From the NCBI GenBank assembly GCA_938034165.1, contig CALHKP010000039.1:1-64000 (forward strand): 64,000 bases of DNA. Direction: 5' to 3'. Below, in pieces: positions 35,018-45,202 of the stretch. Source of the DNA: an uncultured Clostridia bacterium (GTDB lineage: Bacteria > Bacillota > Clostridia > Peptostreptococcales > Anaerovoracaceae). Within the stretch, counting starts at the first letter, position 1. Every line of letters starts with the position of its first letter. The position numbers were made by a program, and so were the translations under genes. The notes under the pieces are model-generated. The model saw nothing but the letters and a program-made list of their open reading frames with translations, ran no database searches and was not told the origin of the DNA.

Positions 35018-35836
35018 ATGGCAAAGAATAAGACATACCAGGTAGGAGAACTTGCCACTTATTTCAATGTAACCAGGGATACAATAAGATACTATGACAA
35101 GATTGGCATACTGCATCCTCAGACGGTTTCTGAGAACGGATACAGAATCTATACACGAGAGGATTTTATCTGCATGGAGTATGTTATGCGACTTAAGCAA
35201 ATGGGCATGCCACTTGACCGTATCAAAGAGCTGGTGAATGACTCATCCATAGAAGAAGCCGAGAAAATGATAACTATTCAGGCTAACGAAATCGAAAGGC
35301 AGATAGAGGATTTGAAAAATCTTCAGGTCATGGTGGAGGATTATAAAGTCAGCTACCGGAGGGCAATAGAATCAGATGGAGAAGTCGTTATCAAAGAAGT
35401 TCCGGAAATGTTATATATTCCGATAAAAAGTTCTTTGATGGAATCTATGGAAGATGTTATGACTCTGACTAGGAAGTATGTTCCGAAGTTTACTTTTGTG
35501 ATGGAAAAAGACGACTATATCGAAAAGAAATACGGCGACTTGCGGAACCAGGCGAACAGGCAGAATTTCTTCAACTATGCATTTACCCTGGGAAATGACC
35601 TTGAGTTAACGGAGGTTCCTGAAGAACTGGAAGACAGAATGCAAATAATTCCAAGACGCAAGTGTGTATATTCAATCATAAAATGTTACACGGGGGAAAC
35701 CTATGATGATTTTGAAAGTTGCCGGAATCAGATACTTGAAAGAGGCTATAAACTAACGGGTGACATATACCTCAGGCTCATATATCTGAGTGCATACAAA
35801 GTCGCTTATTATGAGTTCATAGCACCTGTAGAATAA
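35018..35836 (+). CDS. MerR family transcriptional regulator 2
   Basis: The product (272 aa) is a close paralog of the preceding regulator, sharing the winged helix, the coiled coil and the C-terminal domain (PRRKCVYSIIKCYTGETYDD). It lacks the linker found in copy 1. AAAGGAG lies eight bases before the ATG at 35018; an overlapping GTG at 35009 sits on the binding site and is rejected. No separate promoter is evident, so both regulators may be read from one transcript. A 19-bp hairpin follows. Confidence 0.85.
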   Translation: MAKNKTYQVGELATYFNVTRDTIRYYDKIGILHPQTVSENGYRIYTREDFICMEYVMRLKQMGMPLDRIKELVNDSSIEEAEKMITIQANEIERQIEDLKNLQVMVEDYKVSYRRAIESDGEVVIKEVPEMLYIPIKSSLMESMEDVMTLTRKYVPKFTFVMEKDDYIEKKYGDLRNQANRQNFFNYAFTLGNDLELTEVPEELEDRMQIIPRRKCVYSIIKCYTGETYDDFESCRNQILERGYKLTGDIYLRLIYLSAYKVAYYEFIAPVE

Positions 35837-35893
35837 ATTTTTAGAGAAAAAATGTAATTTTATACATTAGAGAGCATAAAGTTTAGAGAAATT

Positions 35894-35939
35894 TAATAAT
35901 AAACCCTTGACTATTGACTTAGTCAAGGGTTTATTATTA
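35894..35939. terminator. Perfect 19-bp hairpin before the peptidase operon
   Basis: Arms 35894-35912 and 35921-35939 pair without mismatch around an 8-base loop. The ends are AT-rich. It probably terminates the MerR transcript, yet it lies only 55 bases before the first peptidase gene. Confidence 0.8.
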
Positions 35940-35994
35940 TTTAAAACAAGAAATGTTTTTAGAAAATTATGAAAGCGCACGACAGAAGGGCATT

Positions 35995-37227
35995 ATGGAA
36001 ATAGAAATAAAAAAGCTGATAAATGACAGAGCTAGTGATATATATGAAGAGGTTGTTAAGATTAGAAGAAACCTTCATATGAGACCGGAAGTGGGCTTTG
36101 ATACAAAAGAAACCGAAAAATATGTAAGAGATTTTCTCGAGAGAGAAGGTATTGAGATTATAGATTCTTCGATTGGCGTTCTCGGACTCATCAGAGGCAG
36201 GGAATCGAACAGATACATTGCTCTGAGAGCCGACATGGACGCGCTTCCTATACAAGAGAAAAATGAAGTTTCGTACAGATCAATATATGACAACAAAATG
36301 CACGGGTGTGGACACGATGGTCATACAGCAATGTTGCTTGGAGCAGCAAAGATACTGAATGAAATACGGGACGAGCTTTGTCGCAGCGTGCTTTTGATTT
36401 TTCAGCCGGCGGAAGAAGGACCGAACTTGGGAGGTGCAAGAATCTTTGTCAGAGATTTTGAAGAAACCGGGTTGATTGATAAGATAGAAAGAATTCACGG
36501 AATTCATCTCACAAACGAACAGAAAGTCGGTTGTGTAAGAGTCGGAGCCGGCGCGGTAACTGCTTCGACAGATGAATTTGATGTAAGGATAATCGGAGAG
36601 GGCGGACATCCCGCAAAACCCCACAAGTGTAACGATGCATTGTCAATAGGGATCAAGATCGTGGAAGAGATGGAAAGCTTCATGTCTAGGAGAATGAATC
36701 CATTTTCGAATTCAGTATTTTCTGTGGGGATGTTTCATTCCGGAGCTGCAAGAAACGTGATTGCAGGTGAATGCAGATTCGAAGGCATGATAAGATGCAG
36801 AGCCGAAGATGAAAGAAAAATTATAAAAGACCATTTGAAGAAAAGCGTTGAAAGCTTTGCCGGATTGTATGGCGCGGATTTCGAAATCGAGATAATCGAC
36901 GGACTTCCACCAATGGTAACCGACGAAAATACGGTAAAGCTTACATGTGAAACAGCAAGGGAACTCATACTGAGTGACTGTGACTATCGGGCAGCAGGAA
37001 ACGCAGAAGATACCATAGATATTGGAATCAGCAGGGAACCAAGCATGTATGCAGAGGACTTTGCGTATTTTGCAGAAAAGATACCGGCCTCATATATCTG
37101 GCTGGGATCGGGAAACCCGGAAAAAGGTTTTGTCGAAAAGCATCACAGTCCTTATTTTGACTTTGATGAGGAAGCTCTTAAGACGGGAGTGCTGCTACTA
37201 TGTAGTCTGGCAGTCTTGGGAGAATAA
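35995..37227 (+). CDS. M20D family amidohydrolase
   Basis: The product (410 aa) is a soluble zinc hydrolase of the M20D group, which cleaves N-acyl or amide bonds of amino acids (hippurate hydrolase, indole-acetyl-amino-acid hydrolase and similar). Metal-site landmarks are ALRADMDALP, HGCGHDGHTAMLLG, the FQPAEEG glutamates and a C-terminal HHSPYFDFDEE. The ATG at 35995 has GAAGGG upstream; an in-frame ATG at 35953 has no binding site. It is the first gene of a seven-gene operon with a symporter at the end. Confidence 0.88.
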   Translation: MEIEIKKLINDRASDIYEEVVKIRRNLHMRPEVGFDTKETEKYVRDFLEREGIEIIDSSIGVLGLIRGRESNRYIALRADMDALPIQEKNEVSYRSIYDNKMHGCGHDGHTAMLLGAAKILNEIRDELCRSVLLIFQPAEEGPNLGGARIFVRDFEETGLIDKIERIHGIHLTNEQKVGCVRVGAGAVTASTDEFDVRIIGEGGHPAKPHKCNDALSIGIKIVEEMESFMSRRMNPFSNSVFSVGMFHSGAARNVIAGECRFEGMIRCRAEDERKIIKDHLKKSVESFAGLYGADFEIEIIDGLPPMVTDENTVKLTCETARELILSDCDYRAAGNAEDTIDIGISREPSMYAEDFAYFAEKIPASYIWLGSGNPEKGFVEKHHSPYFDFDEEALKTGVLLLCSLAVLGE

Positions 37228-37263
37228 CAATTACATACAAGAATTATGAGGAGGATAAAAGCC

Positions 37264-38898
37264 ATGGGTGACTTACTTAAAACGTTAACGGATTTGGTAG
37301 CTTTGAAGAGCGTAAGCTGTACAGAAGACGAAATTTTGCCGGTAGATTATATCTGCGACGCCTTCGGAAAGCTGGAATATTTTAAGAAGAACGACGACCA
37401 CTTCGGGAAGAAATATATAGAAGGCGATCAATACAAAAGAGCCGTTGCTTATGGGCTTATAGAGGGAAAGAAAAAAGACACGGTTGTTCTTTCCGGTCAT
37501 ATAGATGTTGTAAGTGCAGAAGTTTACGGTGATGCCGAAAAGTATGCTTACACGGTTGGCAGACAGCTTGATGATGCACTTGCAGAAATGAAAATGCCAA
37601 AAGAAGCCGAGAAGGATTTTGAATCCGGCGAATGGATTTGGGGAAGAGGCGTTGCCGATATGAAGGGCGGCGTTGCAATTGCAATGTCAATTATAGAGGA
37701 ATACGCAGAACTGGCAGAAAAAGGCGAGCTAGAAGGAAGCGTTCTGTTCATGGCTGTTCCTGATGAAGAAAGCTACTCAGCAGGTATGAGATCGGGAATA
37801 CATGTAATGAAGGAACTGAAAGAAAAATTCAATTTGAATTATAAGCTTCTGATAGATCCTGAACCATCAACTGTTTCTGACGGAGCTCAGGTTATGTCGC
37901 TGGGCACAGTTGGAAAGTCAATGCCTGTAATTTTGACTCAGGGTGTTGTTGCACACATGGGTCACTGCTTCGAAGGAATTTCGGGTCTGAACATGCTTGC
38001 AGGAATGTACCAGAGAACTAACGGTTCTTTGGAATTTGCCGACACTTACGAAAACGAAGCTTCTATGCCTGCCCTGTGGGGTGCCATGAAGGACCTTAAG
38101 CTTAATTACGATGTATCCCTTCCTCACAGAGGCTACGGATATATGACAGTACTAAGCTTTGATAAGACTGTAGAAGACGTGCTGGAAAAACTCAAGAGCA
38201 TAGCAGTAGAAGTCTTCGAAGAAGAAGTAGATAAACTAAACAAAACATACCAGCAGTTCACAAAGATGAACAAGATGGCAGAAAAGAAGGAAATTCATTA
38301 CGATACCAAAGTCTTCAGCGTGCAGGAACTTTGCAGTCAGCTAGAGGAAGAGGATGGAGAGCTGTTCCTGAACTTCTTTGATAAGGCGAAGAAAGAAGCA
38401 ATGGAAATGGTAAGAACGGGAAAGAGCTTCCCGGATGCGACGGTTTATGTAATGAACGAAATTCTGAACTTTGCAGATATAAAGGAACCACTGATTCTTA
38501 TAGGAATGGCACCACCATACTATCCTGCAACTCACAGCGACAGAGTAAAGGGAAAAGAAGGATTTGGAACCAAGATTTTCGAATTTGCAAAGGAACTTTC
38601 AGAAAGAGAATTCAATCAGAAGTTAACATACGAAAACTACTTCCTGGGAATATCCGACAACAGTTACACTTATGTGCCTGAACTGGATTATGCAAAACTT
38701 ACAGGGAACTACCCACTGTGGGGCGAAGGTTATGATATAGACTTTGAGGAAATCGGAGAGCTTAACATTCCATCCATTCTCTATGGACCGATTGGCGCTG
38801 AATATCACCAGTGGACAGAAAGAGTCAACAAGAAGAGTCTTCTTGAGATAATGCCTGCAATGCTGAGAAGTGTAATCGAATATGCATGGATCCTGTAG
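37264..38898 (+). CDS. RocB-like M20 family hydrolase 1
   Basis: The product (544 aa) matches the RocB-like branch of M20 peptidases, longer than usual M20 enzymes. The metal site shows VVLSGHIDVV, WGRGVADMKGG, the AVPDEES glutamates and EYHQWTERVNKKSL near the C-terminus. RocB is named from the Bacillus arginine-use operon, but its reaction is not established. The ATG at 37264 has GGAGG upstream; a start at 37246 would contain that site. This is the first of three RocB paralogs in the operon. Confidence 0.82.
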   Translation: MGDLLKTLTDLVALKSVSCTEDEILPVDYICDAFGKLEYFKKNDDHFGKKYIEGDQYKRAVAYGLIEGKKKDTVVLSGHIDVVSAEVYGDAEKYAYTVGRQLDDALAEMKMPKEAEKDFESGEWIWGRGVADMKGGVAIAMSIIEEYAELAEKGELEGSVLFMAVPDEESYSAGMRSGIHVMKELKEKFNLNYKLLIDPEPSTVSDGAQVMSLGTVGKSMPVILTQGVVAHMGHCFEGISGLNMLAGMYQRTNGSLEFADTYENEASMPALWGAMKDLKLNYDVSLPHRGYGYMTVLSFDKTVEDVLEKLKSIAVEVFEEEVDKLNKTYQQFTKMNKMAEKKEIHYDTKVFSVQELCSQLEEEDGELFLNFFDKAKKEAMEMVRTGKSFPDATVYVMNEILNFADIKEPLILIGMAPPYYPATHSDRVKGKEGFGTKIFEFAKELSEREFNQKLTYENYFLGISDNSYTYVPELDYAKLTGNYPLWGEGYDIDFEEIGELNIPSILYGPIGAEYHQWTERVNKKSLLEIMPAMLRSVIEYAWIL

Positions 38899-38913
38899 AG
38901 GGCGGAGGTGACC

Positions 38914-40119
38914 ATGAAAAAGCCTGAACTGACAAGCCTTTTGAGACAGCTTATATCAATCGAAAGTCCCTACTTTCATGAGGATGAGATAATGGATTTT
39001 ACCTGCAGATGGCTCAACGAACACGGAGTTGATGCAAAGATTCACAGCTACCACGAAAAGGCGGAGACTGATTTTCACGGAAAGAATGTCGTAGGTTCGC
39101 TGGACAGCGGAAAAAGTGGACCAACTATTTATCTGGGAGGTCATCTTGATACCGTTAACTTGTGTACGGGCTGGACCAAGCCACCCTTTGAGGGATATAT
39201 CGAAGGTGACTACATGTATGGGGTCGGAGCCCTTGACATGAAAGCGGGCTGCGCGGCTTTGATGCTTGCCATAGCGGAATTCAAAGAAAAATACGGTGAT
39301 GAGTTCAGAGGGAAAATTGTTTATCATTTTGTTTCGGACGAGGAAGGTCCTTACGGACTGGGAACTGTATTTATCATAAATGACGAAATAGATAACATAA
39401 GGGAAACTGCTGATTTTGCAATAATTGCAGAGCCTTCCGCCGGATTTACGGGGGCAAAGCACCCTTGCATCTGTCTGGGAGCGAGGGGCGGATACAATTA
39501 TATCGTAAAAATACGAGGCAAATCGGCACATGCGGCAACGCCGGAAAAAGGGATAAGTGCACTGGACGAGGCGGCAAAGGTAATAACCGAAATCAATAAG
39601 ATTGAGCCGGCAACTGATGAGAAGCTGGGGAATTCGTCTATATGCGTGATAAACCTGAGAAGCAGCGGAGGCGCATGCAGCGTTCCTGATTATGCAGAAG
39701 TAGAAGTTTTTCATCACACAGTGAGAGGAGAAACTCAGGAAACAATAAGAAATGATGTAGAAAAAGCAATCGAAAGAGCAGGACTCAGAGCTGAAACAGA
39801 GATAGAGTTCAGACAGTCTCCTGCCGAAGGCTTTGATGGAGGATTTATCCCTTATTGTGTGGAAGAGGAAAACGAATACTTAAAAACTTTGGAAGAATCA
39901 ATCGAAAATGTAAGCGGCAGAAAGGCAAACATTGCGTACTTCCAGAGCATAGGGGATTTCAACCATATAGGAGGACTCCTGGAAATCCCAACGGTTCTGC
40001 TGGGGCCTGACGGAGATAATTTTCATTCATCCGACGAGAGGGTTAACCTTGATTCGGCTATGGAAATATCAGAGATTGTATTAGATTTTCTGAAGAGCAC
40101 ACTGCTTTTCGGGGTTTAA
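38914..40119 (+). CDS. M20 family peptidase (ArgE/DapE/CPG2-like)
   Basis: The product (401 aa) has the standard M20 layout: catalytic domain with YLGGHLDTVNL and GVGALDMKAGCA, the glutamate pair in FVSDEEG, a dimerisation insert, and the C-terminal FHSSDERVNL histidine. Such enzymes remove acyl groups or split dipeptides. GGAGG stands five bases before the ATG at 38914; a GTG six bases earlier is less likely. It sits between two RocB-like genes with gaps of 15 and 44 bases. The substrate cannot be assigned. Confidence 0.85.
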   Translation: MKKPELTSLLRQLISIESPYFHEDEIMDFTCRWLNEHGVDAKIHSYHEKAETDFHGKNVVGSLDSGKSGPTIYLGGHLDTVNLCTGWTKPPFEGYIEGDYMYGVGALDMKAGCAALMLAIAEFKEKYGDEFRGKIVYHFVSDEEGPYGLGTVFIINDEIDNIRETADFAIIAEPSAGFTGAKHPCICLGARGGYNYIVKIRGKSAHAATPEKGISALDEAAKVITEINKIEPATDEKLGNSSICVINLRSSGGACSVPDYAEVEVFHHTVRGETQETIRNDVEKAIERAGLRAETEIEFRQSPAEGFDGGFIPYCVEEENEYLKTLEESIENVSGRKANIAYFQSIGDFNHIGGLLEIPTVLLGPDGDNFHSSDERVNLDSAMEISEIVLDFLKSTLLFGV

Positions 40120-40163
40120 TAATATAAAAGCTAAAAGATTATAGGATTATGGAGGACATACCA

Positions 40164-41816
40164 ATGAAAGCCGAAGTAAGTAAAAGAGTTGAAGAAATCG
40201 CTGTGGAGCTCACAGGGCAGAAGAGTATTGTTGAAACACCGGACGAGGTGAAAATGTCGGAACTGGTTTACGATGTTATTTCCAGAATTGATTATTTCAA
40301 GAAGCATCCGGAAAACCTTTATCTGCTAGACTGCAAGGATGATTTTCTTGGAAGAAAGGTTGTTGTTGCAGAACTTAACGGAGAAAAGGCAAAGAGCGAT
40401 AAGACAGTTGTGCTTATCGGACACACAGACACTGTAGGTATTTCTGACTATGGTACACTTCAGGAATATGCAACAAAGCCTGCGGAACTTATCGAAAAGC
40501 TAAAGGAAGTATCACTTCCGCCTGAAGCAAGAGAAGACTTGGAATCAGGAAAATATATGTTCGGCCGTGGCCTCTTTGATATGAAATCAGGAGACGCTGC
40601 AATTATCGCTCTGATGGAAAAAATCTCAGAGGATATCGAAAACTTTGAAGGAAATCTTATCTATGGGGCAGTTTGCGACGAAGAAGGTAACTCAACAGGA
40701 ATGCTGAACCTGGTACCAAAGCTTGTTGAACTGAAGAAGACAAAGGGGTATGACTACATCGCTATGCTAGACCCTGATTATGTGGCACCTGCATATCCGG
40801 GAGATCCGCTAAAATATGTTTATGTTGGAACAGTAGGAAAGGTAATGCCTACATTCTATATCGTAGGAAAAGAAACTCATGTAGGTGAATCATTTGACGG
40901 TCTTGACCCTAACCAGATTGCTGCACAGCTTACACAGAGAATCAACCTGAATCCTGAGTTCTGTGACGTAGTTGACGGAGAAGTTACGCTTCCTCCAATT
41001 ACACTGAAGCAGAGAGATCTGAAGCCTGAATACTCAGTGCAGATTGCAAACAAGTCAATTCTGTTCTTTAACTACGCAACACATTCATCAACGCCTGACG
41101 AAGTTCTTCAGAAGATGAAAAACGTTGGACAGGAATGCTTCCAGCAGGTTGCAGACACACTGAATGACAGATACAAGACATTCTGCCAAATGATTGGTCG
41201 TGAATTCCGTCCACAGCCATGGGTTGCAAGAACTATGACATTCGATGAACTTTGCAAGGCAGTAAGAGCTGAACAGGGCGACAAGTTCGACGATATGGTT
41301 CGCGAATATGCAGACGAAATCAAAAACGATGCAAGATACGATGTAAGAGACAAAGCTATGAAGGTTGTTGAATTTGTTCACAATCTGTGGACTGATAAGG
41401 ATCCTGTTCTTATCGTATATCTCACACCTCCATACTATCCACATAACTACGTGGAAGGATCAAAGGAAAGAGAAAAGGCTCTTATCGAAGCAGTTGCAAA
41501 GGCTGTAGAAGTAACAGAACCTAACTACGACTACGATCTTGTACAGAAAAAATTCCTGCCATGTATCTCAGACCTGAGCTATGCGGCAGCACCAAAAGAT
41601 CCTGAAATCATCGAAAAGTACATCAGTAATACACCGGGATATGGAGTATTCTATGAACTTCCAATCGAAGCAATGCAGGAACTTGACCTTCCTGTAGCAG
41701 ATATCGGTACATTCGGAAAGGACGCTCACAAGTTTACAGAGAGAATCGATACTCTGGCAACATTCAATATGACACCGGATCTTCTATATAACACAATACT
41801 TGACTTACTTAAATAG
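40164..41816 (+). CDS. RocB-like M20 family hydrolase 2
   Basis: The product (550 aa) is a second RocB-like protein. Metal-site motifs are VVLIGHTDTV, FGRGLFDMKSGDA, AVCDEEGNSTG and a C-terminal DAHKFTERID. Compared with paralog 3 it shares the segment PGD after LDPDY, and it is clearly closer to paralog 3 than to paralog 1. GGAGG lies eight bases before the ATG at 40164. It is followed 12 bases later by the YtcJ-like gene. Confidence 0.82.
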   Translation: MKAEVSKRVEEIAVELTGQKSIVETPDEVKMSELVYDVISRIDYFKKHPENLYLLDCKDDFLGRKVVVAELNGEKAKSDKTVVLIGHTDTVGISDYGTLQEYATKPAELIEKLKEVSLPPEAREDLESGKYMFGRGLFDMKSGDAAIIALMEKISEDIENFEGNLIYGAVCDEEGNSTGMLNLVPKLVELKKTKGYDYIAMLDPDYVAPAYPGDPLKYVYVGTVGKVMPTFYIVGKETHVGESFDGLDPNQIAAQLTQRINLNPEFCDVVDGEVTLPPITLKQRDLKPEYSVQIANKSILFFNYATHSSTPDEVLQKMKNVGQECFQQVADTLNDRYKTFCQMIGREFRPQPWVARTMTFDELCKAVRAEQGDKFDDMVREYADEIKNDARYDVRDKAMKVVEFVHNLWTDKDPVLIVYLTPPYYPHNYVEGSKEREKALIEAVAKAVEVTEPNYDYDLVQKKFLPCISDLSYAAAPKDPEIIEKYISNTPGYGVFYELPIEAMQELDLPVADIGTFGKDAHKFTERIDTLATFNMTPDLLYNTILDLLK

Positions 41817-41828
41817 CAGGAGGAAATT

Positions 41829-43472
41829 ATGAGAAAAGCTGATAGATTATTTATAAACGGAAAAATATATACTCTAGAGGCTGAGGGAGTGTGTAAAGAA
41901 GCCCTCGCTGTACGTGACGGCAAAATTGACTTTGTTGGCACAACAGACGAGGTGCTTGGAAAATACGAAAGCAACGAAGTTATTGATCTGGAGGGAAAGA
42001 CAATGCTTCCGGGAATGGGAGATTCGCATCTTCACTTTTTCGCATACTGCCAGACCTATACTACAGTAGACCTTGGCGTTGCAAAGACAAAGGCGGAGGC
42101 AATTGCACTGCTGGCAGCGAAAGCAGCGGAAACACCTGAAGGCCAGTGGATCAAAGGTTCAAACTTTGACCAGTCAAAATGGACAGATGCAGAGGACCAG
42201 TTCCCTACAAGACATGACCTTGACAAGGCCAGCAGCAAGCATCCGATTGTAATCAAGAGAGTATGCCTTCATACTGCAGTAGCAAATACAATGGCACTGG
42301 AGAAGGCCGGAATTGGAAAAGATTTTGTATTCGGAAGCGGCGGAGTTGTTGAACTGGCAGAAGACGGATATCCTACAGGAGTACTCAGAGAACAGTCCAC
42401 TAAGATCTTTGATGAGATTATACCGGATCCAACTAAGATTCCTGAGAAAAAAGAGGAAATCTACAAGAAGGCATTTGCTAAAGCGTCCAAAGACGGAATC
42501 ACTATGGTACACACATATGCTGCAGACATCTGGAAATATGTAGAAGACTTTGATGATTATCTGAAGCTGGATAGAGAAGGAAAGCTTCCACTCAGAGTCA
42601 CAATCTACCTTGACAGACAATATCAGAAGCCATATGTGACCCGCAAAGAAATGGACGACCCTTACAGAAAGGTTCAGTACGGCGGCTACAAACTGTTTAG
42701 TGACGGAGCTCTCGGCTCAAGATCGGCAAAGCTGTTTGAACCATACGACGATGACCCGTCAACAGACGGAATTCTGATACAGCCTCAGGAAGAGCTGAAC
42801 GAAAAAGTCCTCTCGGCATATGAGGCAGGACTTCAGCCGGCAATACATTGTATAGGGGACAAAGCTTTCGACAGCGTAATTACTGCTATAGAATACGCAG
42901 TAGAAAAGAGCAGAGAGCACGGCATGACAGAAAGAGAACAGCGTGACAGACATCCGTTCAGAATCATCCACGCTCAGATGGCAAGACCTGAACTGATTGA
43001 AAGACTGACTAAGCTTCCGGTCGTTCTGGACATCCAACCATCATTCCTGATTACAGACCTTCACTGGATAGAAGAAAGAGTGGGTAAAGAAAGAGCTGCT
43101 CACAGCTACCAGTGGAAGACGTATCTGGATGCAGGACTGAGACTCTGCGGAGGTTCAGACGCACCTGTAGAAGACTTTTCGCCATGGCAGGGAATCTTTG
43201 CCGCTGTTGCAAGACAGGACAAGGAACTCTATCCGGAAAACGGATGGCACCCTGAAGAAAAGGTTTCTGTATATGAAGCAGCATGCATGTTCTCCAAGAA
43301 TATACCTTATGCAATAGGCGAAGAAGACAGACTGGGAACGCTCGAAACAGGCAAGTTTGCTGACATGATTGTAATAGACCGAGATATATTTGAAATTCCT
43401 GCAGAGGAAATCCTCGGTGTACAGGTTGAAAGCACTTACCTGGCGGGCGAGAAAGTATATGAGAAAAACTAA
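41829..43472 (+). CDS. YtcJ-like amidohydrolase
   Basis: The product (547 aa) belongs to the metal-dependent amidohydrolase superfamily, YtcJ/LAF3 group. Landmarks are the MLPGMGDSHLHF entry motif with two histidines, FSDGALGSRSAK, HCIGDKAFDSV, RIIHAQM and CGGSDAPVEDFSPW. The long mobile insert before residue 300 is typical. Members hydrolyse amide or related bonds on varied small molecules. It is placed between two RocB-like genes and read from AGGAGG upstream of its ATG. The substrate is unknown. Confidence 0.87.
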   Translation: MRKADRLFINGKIYTLEAEGVCKEALAVRDGKIDFVGTTDEVLGKYESNEVIDLEGKTMLPGMGDSHLHFFAYCQTYTTVDLGVAKTKAEAIALLAAKAAETPEGQWIKGSNFDQSKWTDAEDQFPTRHDLDKASSKHPIVIKRVCLHTAVANTMALEKAGIGKDFVFGSGGVVELAEDGYPTGVLREQSTKIFDEIIPDPTKIPEKKEEIYKKAFAKASKDGITMVHTYAADIWKYVEDFDDYLKLDREGKLPLRVTIYLDRQYQKPYVTRKEMDDPYRKVQYGGYKLFSDGALGSRSAKLFEPYDDDPSTDGILIQPQEELNEKVLSAYEAGLQPAIHCIGDKAFDSVITAIEYAVEKSREHGMTEREQRDRHPFRIIHAQMARPELIERLTKLPVVLDIQPSFLITDLHWIEERVGKERAAHSYQWKTYLDAGLRLCGGSDAPVEDFSPWQGIFAAVARQDKELYPENGWHPEEKVSVYEAACMFSKNIPYAIGEEDRLGTLETGKFADMIVIDRDIFEIPAEEILGVQVESTYLAGEKVYEKN

Positions 43473-43496
43473 GGACAATGAGAAAGGAGCATTGAA

Positions 43497-45158
43497 TTGA
43501 GACTCGAATCTTTTGAAGAGGTAAAAAGACTGACCAGCGAAATGGTTGCAATTCCAAGCATCAACAAAGAACCCGGAGGGGAAAGCAAGGTAGCAAAATA
43601 CATACTTGACTACTATAACTCTCTTCCATATTTCCAGGAGCATCCTGACAGAGTAAAGATGTTTCAGACAAAGGACGACTTTGTTGAAAGACATTCAACT
43701 TATGCTTATGTTAAAGGAACAAAGGGAAATTCCGGAAAAACAGTAATCCTAATCGGACATATCGACACAGTAGGTGTTGACGATTTCGGAACAATCAAAG
43801 AATACGCTTTCAAGACAGAAGAACTGCCTGCAAAGCTTCGTGAAACTTTTGATCTTCCACAGGAAGTTATTGACGACATGGAATCCGGAGAGTTTATGTT
43901 TGGAAGAGGAGCTCTTGACATGAAGTCAGGAGTTGCAGGCCATATGTACCTGATCAAATATTTTTCAGAGCATCCTGAAGAACTTGATGGAAACATCATA
44001 GCTATCGCAGAGTGCGACGAAGAAGACAACTCCAAAGGAATTATCACAGCTCTCGATGAACTTGTAGAACTGAAGAAAAAAGAAGGTTTCGAGTACCTGG
44101 CATGCATCAACGCAGACTACTCAACAAACTACAATCCGGGAGATGAAAACAGATATATCTACTACGGAAGTATCGGAAAACTTCTTCCATGCTTTGTTGC
44201 TTTCGGTAAGGAAGCTCACGTGGGACAGGCATTCAGCGCTATGGACCCTAACCTGCTTATAGCAGAAATCACAAGAAACATGTCACTGAACACAGACCTT
44301 TGCGATATCGCTCAGGGAGAGGTTGCAATTCCGCCAATCTCACTTAAGCAGACAGATACTAAGGTAGGATATACAGTACAGACAGCACTCACTGCATTCT
44401 CCTACTACAACTTCTTCACTCACGGAATGAACCCTGAGGAAGTACTTCTCAAGTGCAAAGCCGTTGCAGAAAAATCATATGACAACGTTATTGAATATCT
44501 GAACGACCAGTACAAGAAATTCTGCGAATTGAGCAAAGTTGACTTCCACGAACTTCCATGGAAGAAACGTGTTTACACATGGGACGAATTCTATAGCGAA
44601 CTGGCAGCTGCTCATGGTAAAGAATTCACAGATTCAATAGCTGCATTCACAAAGAAACTTCATGCAGATGAACCTGAACTTGATATGAGAATGTTTAACT
44701 TGAGAGTTGCTGAAGAGGCATGGAAATGGTGCGAAGACAAGTCACCTGCTGTAATTCTGTTCTTCGGTTCCGTTTACAGCGCAAGAATCGAAATGACAAG
44801 AAAAACAGAAAAAGAACGCATGCTTTTAGATGCAGTTGAAGGTGCGGTAGAAGACGTAAGAGGCGAAAGCTGCCGCGAAATCAAGACAAGAATGTTCTAT
44901 CCATATATTTCTGACTCAAGCTTTATGGCTGTATGCGACCCGCTGAGCTCAGTAAAGGCAATCGAAACAAACATGCCTTGCTGGGGCGTGAAGTATTATC
45001 ACGATGCAGAAAAGATTTTGAACATCAATGTTCCTGTAGTTAATATCGGTGCATTCGGAAGAGACGGACATATGCTCACAGAAAGAGTTGATATGAGACA
45101 CACATTCCAGAATGTTCCAAACATCACGTATGAGACAGTAAGAACACTGCTCAAATAA
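43497..45158 (+). CDS. RocB-like M20 family hydrolase 3
   Basis: The product (553 aa) is the third RocB-like protein. Metal-site motifs are VILIGHIDTV, FGRGALDMKSGVAGH, AECDEEDNSKG and DGHMLTERVDM. It uses a TTG start at 43497 with AAAGGAG seven bases upstream; no in-frame ATG is close. It is most like paralog 2, suggesting duplication around the YtcJ-like gene. It precedes the symporter by 44 bases. Confidence 0.82.
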   Translation: MRLESFEEVKRLTSEMVAIPSINKEPGGESKVAKYILDYYNSLPYFQEHPDRVKMFQTKDDFVERHSTYAYVKGTKGNSGKTVILIGHIDTVGVDDFGTIKEYAFKTEELPAKLRETFDLPQEVIDDMESGEFMFGRGALDMKSGVAGHMYLIKYFSEHPEELDGNIIAIAECDEEDNSKGIITALDELVELKKKEGFEYLACINADYSTNYNPGDENRYIYYGSIGKLLPCFVAFGKEAHVGQAFSAMDPNLLIAEITRNMSLNTDLCDIAQGEVAIPPISLKQTDTKVGYTVQTALTAFSYYNFFTHGMNPEEVLLKCKAVAEKSYDNVIEYLNDQYKKFCELSKVDFHELPWKKRVYTWDEFYSELAAAHGKEFTDSIAAFTKKLHADEPELDMRMFNLRVAEEAWKWCEDKSPAVILFFGSVYSARIEMTRKTEKERMLLDAVEGAVEDVRGESCREIKTRMFYPYISDSSFMAVCDPLSSVKAIETNMPCWGVKYYHDAEKILNINVPVVNIGAFGRDGHMLTERVDMRHTFQNVPNITYETVRTLLK

Positions 45159-45202
45159 ATAAGGCATAAATCATCTATGCGATAAAAGAAAGGAGATAAC
45201 TT

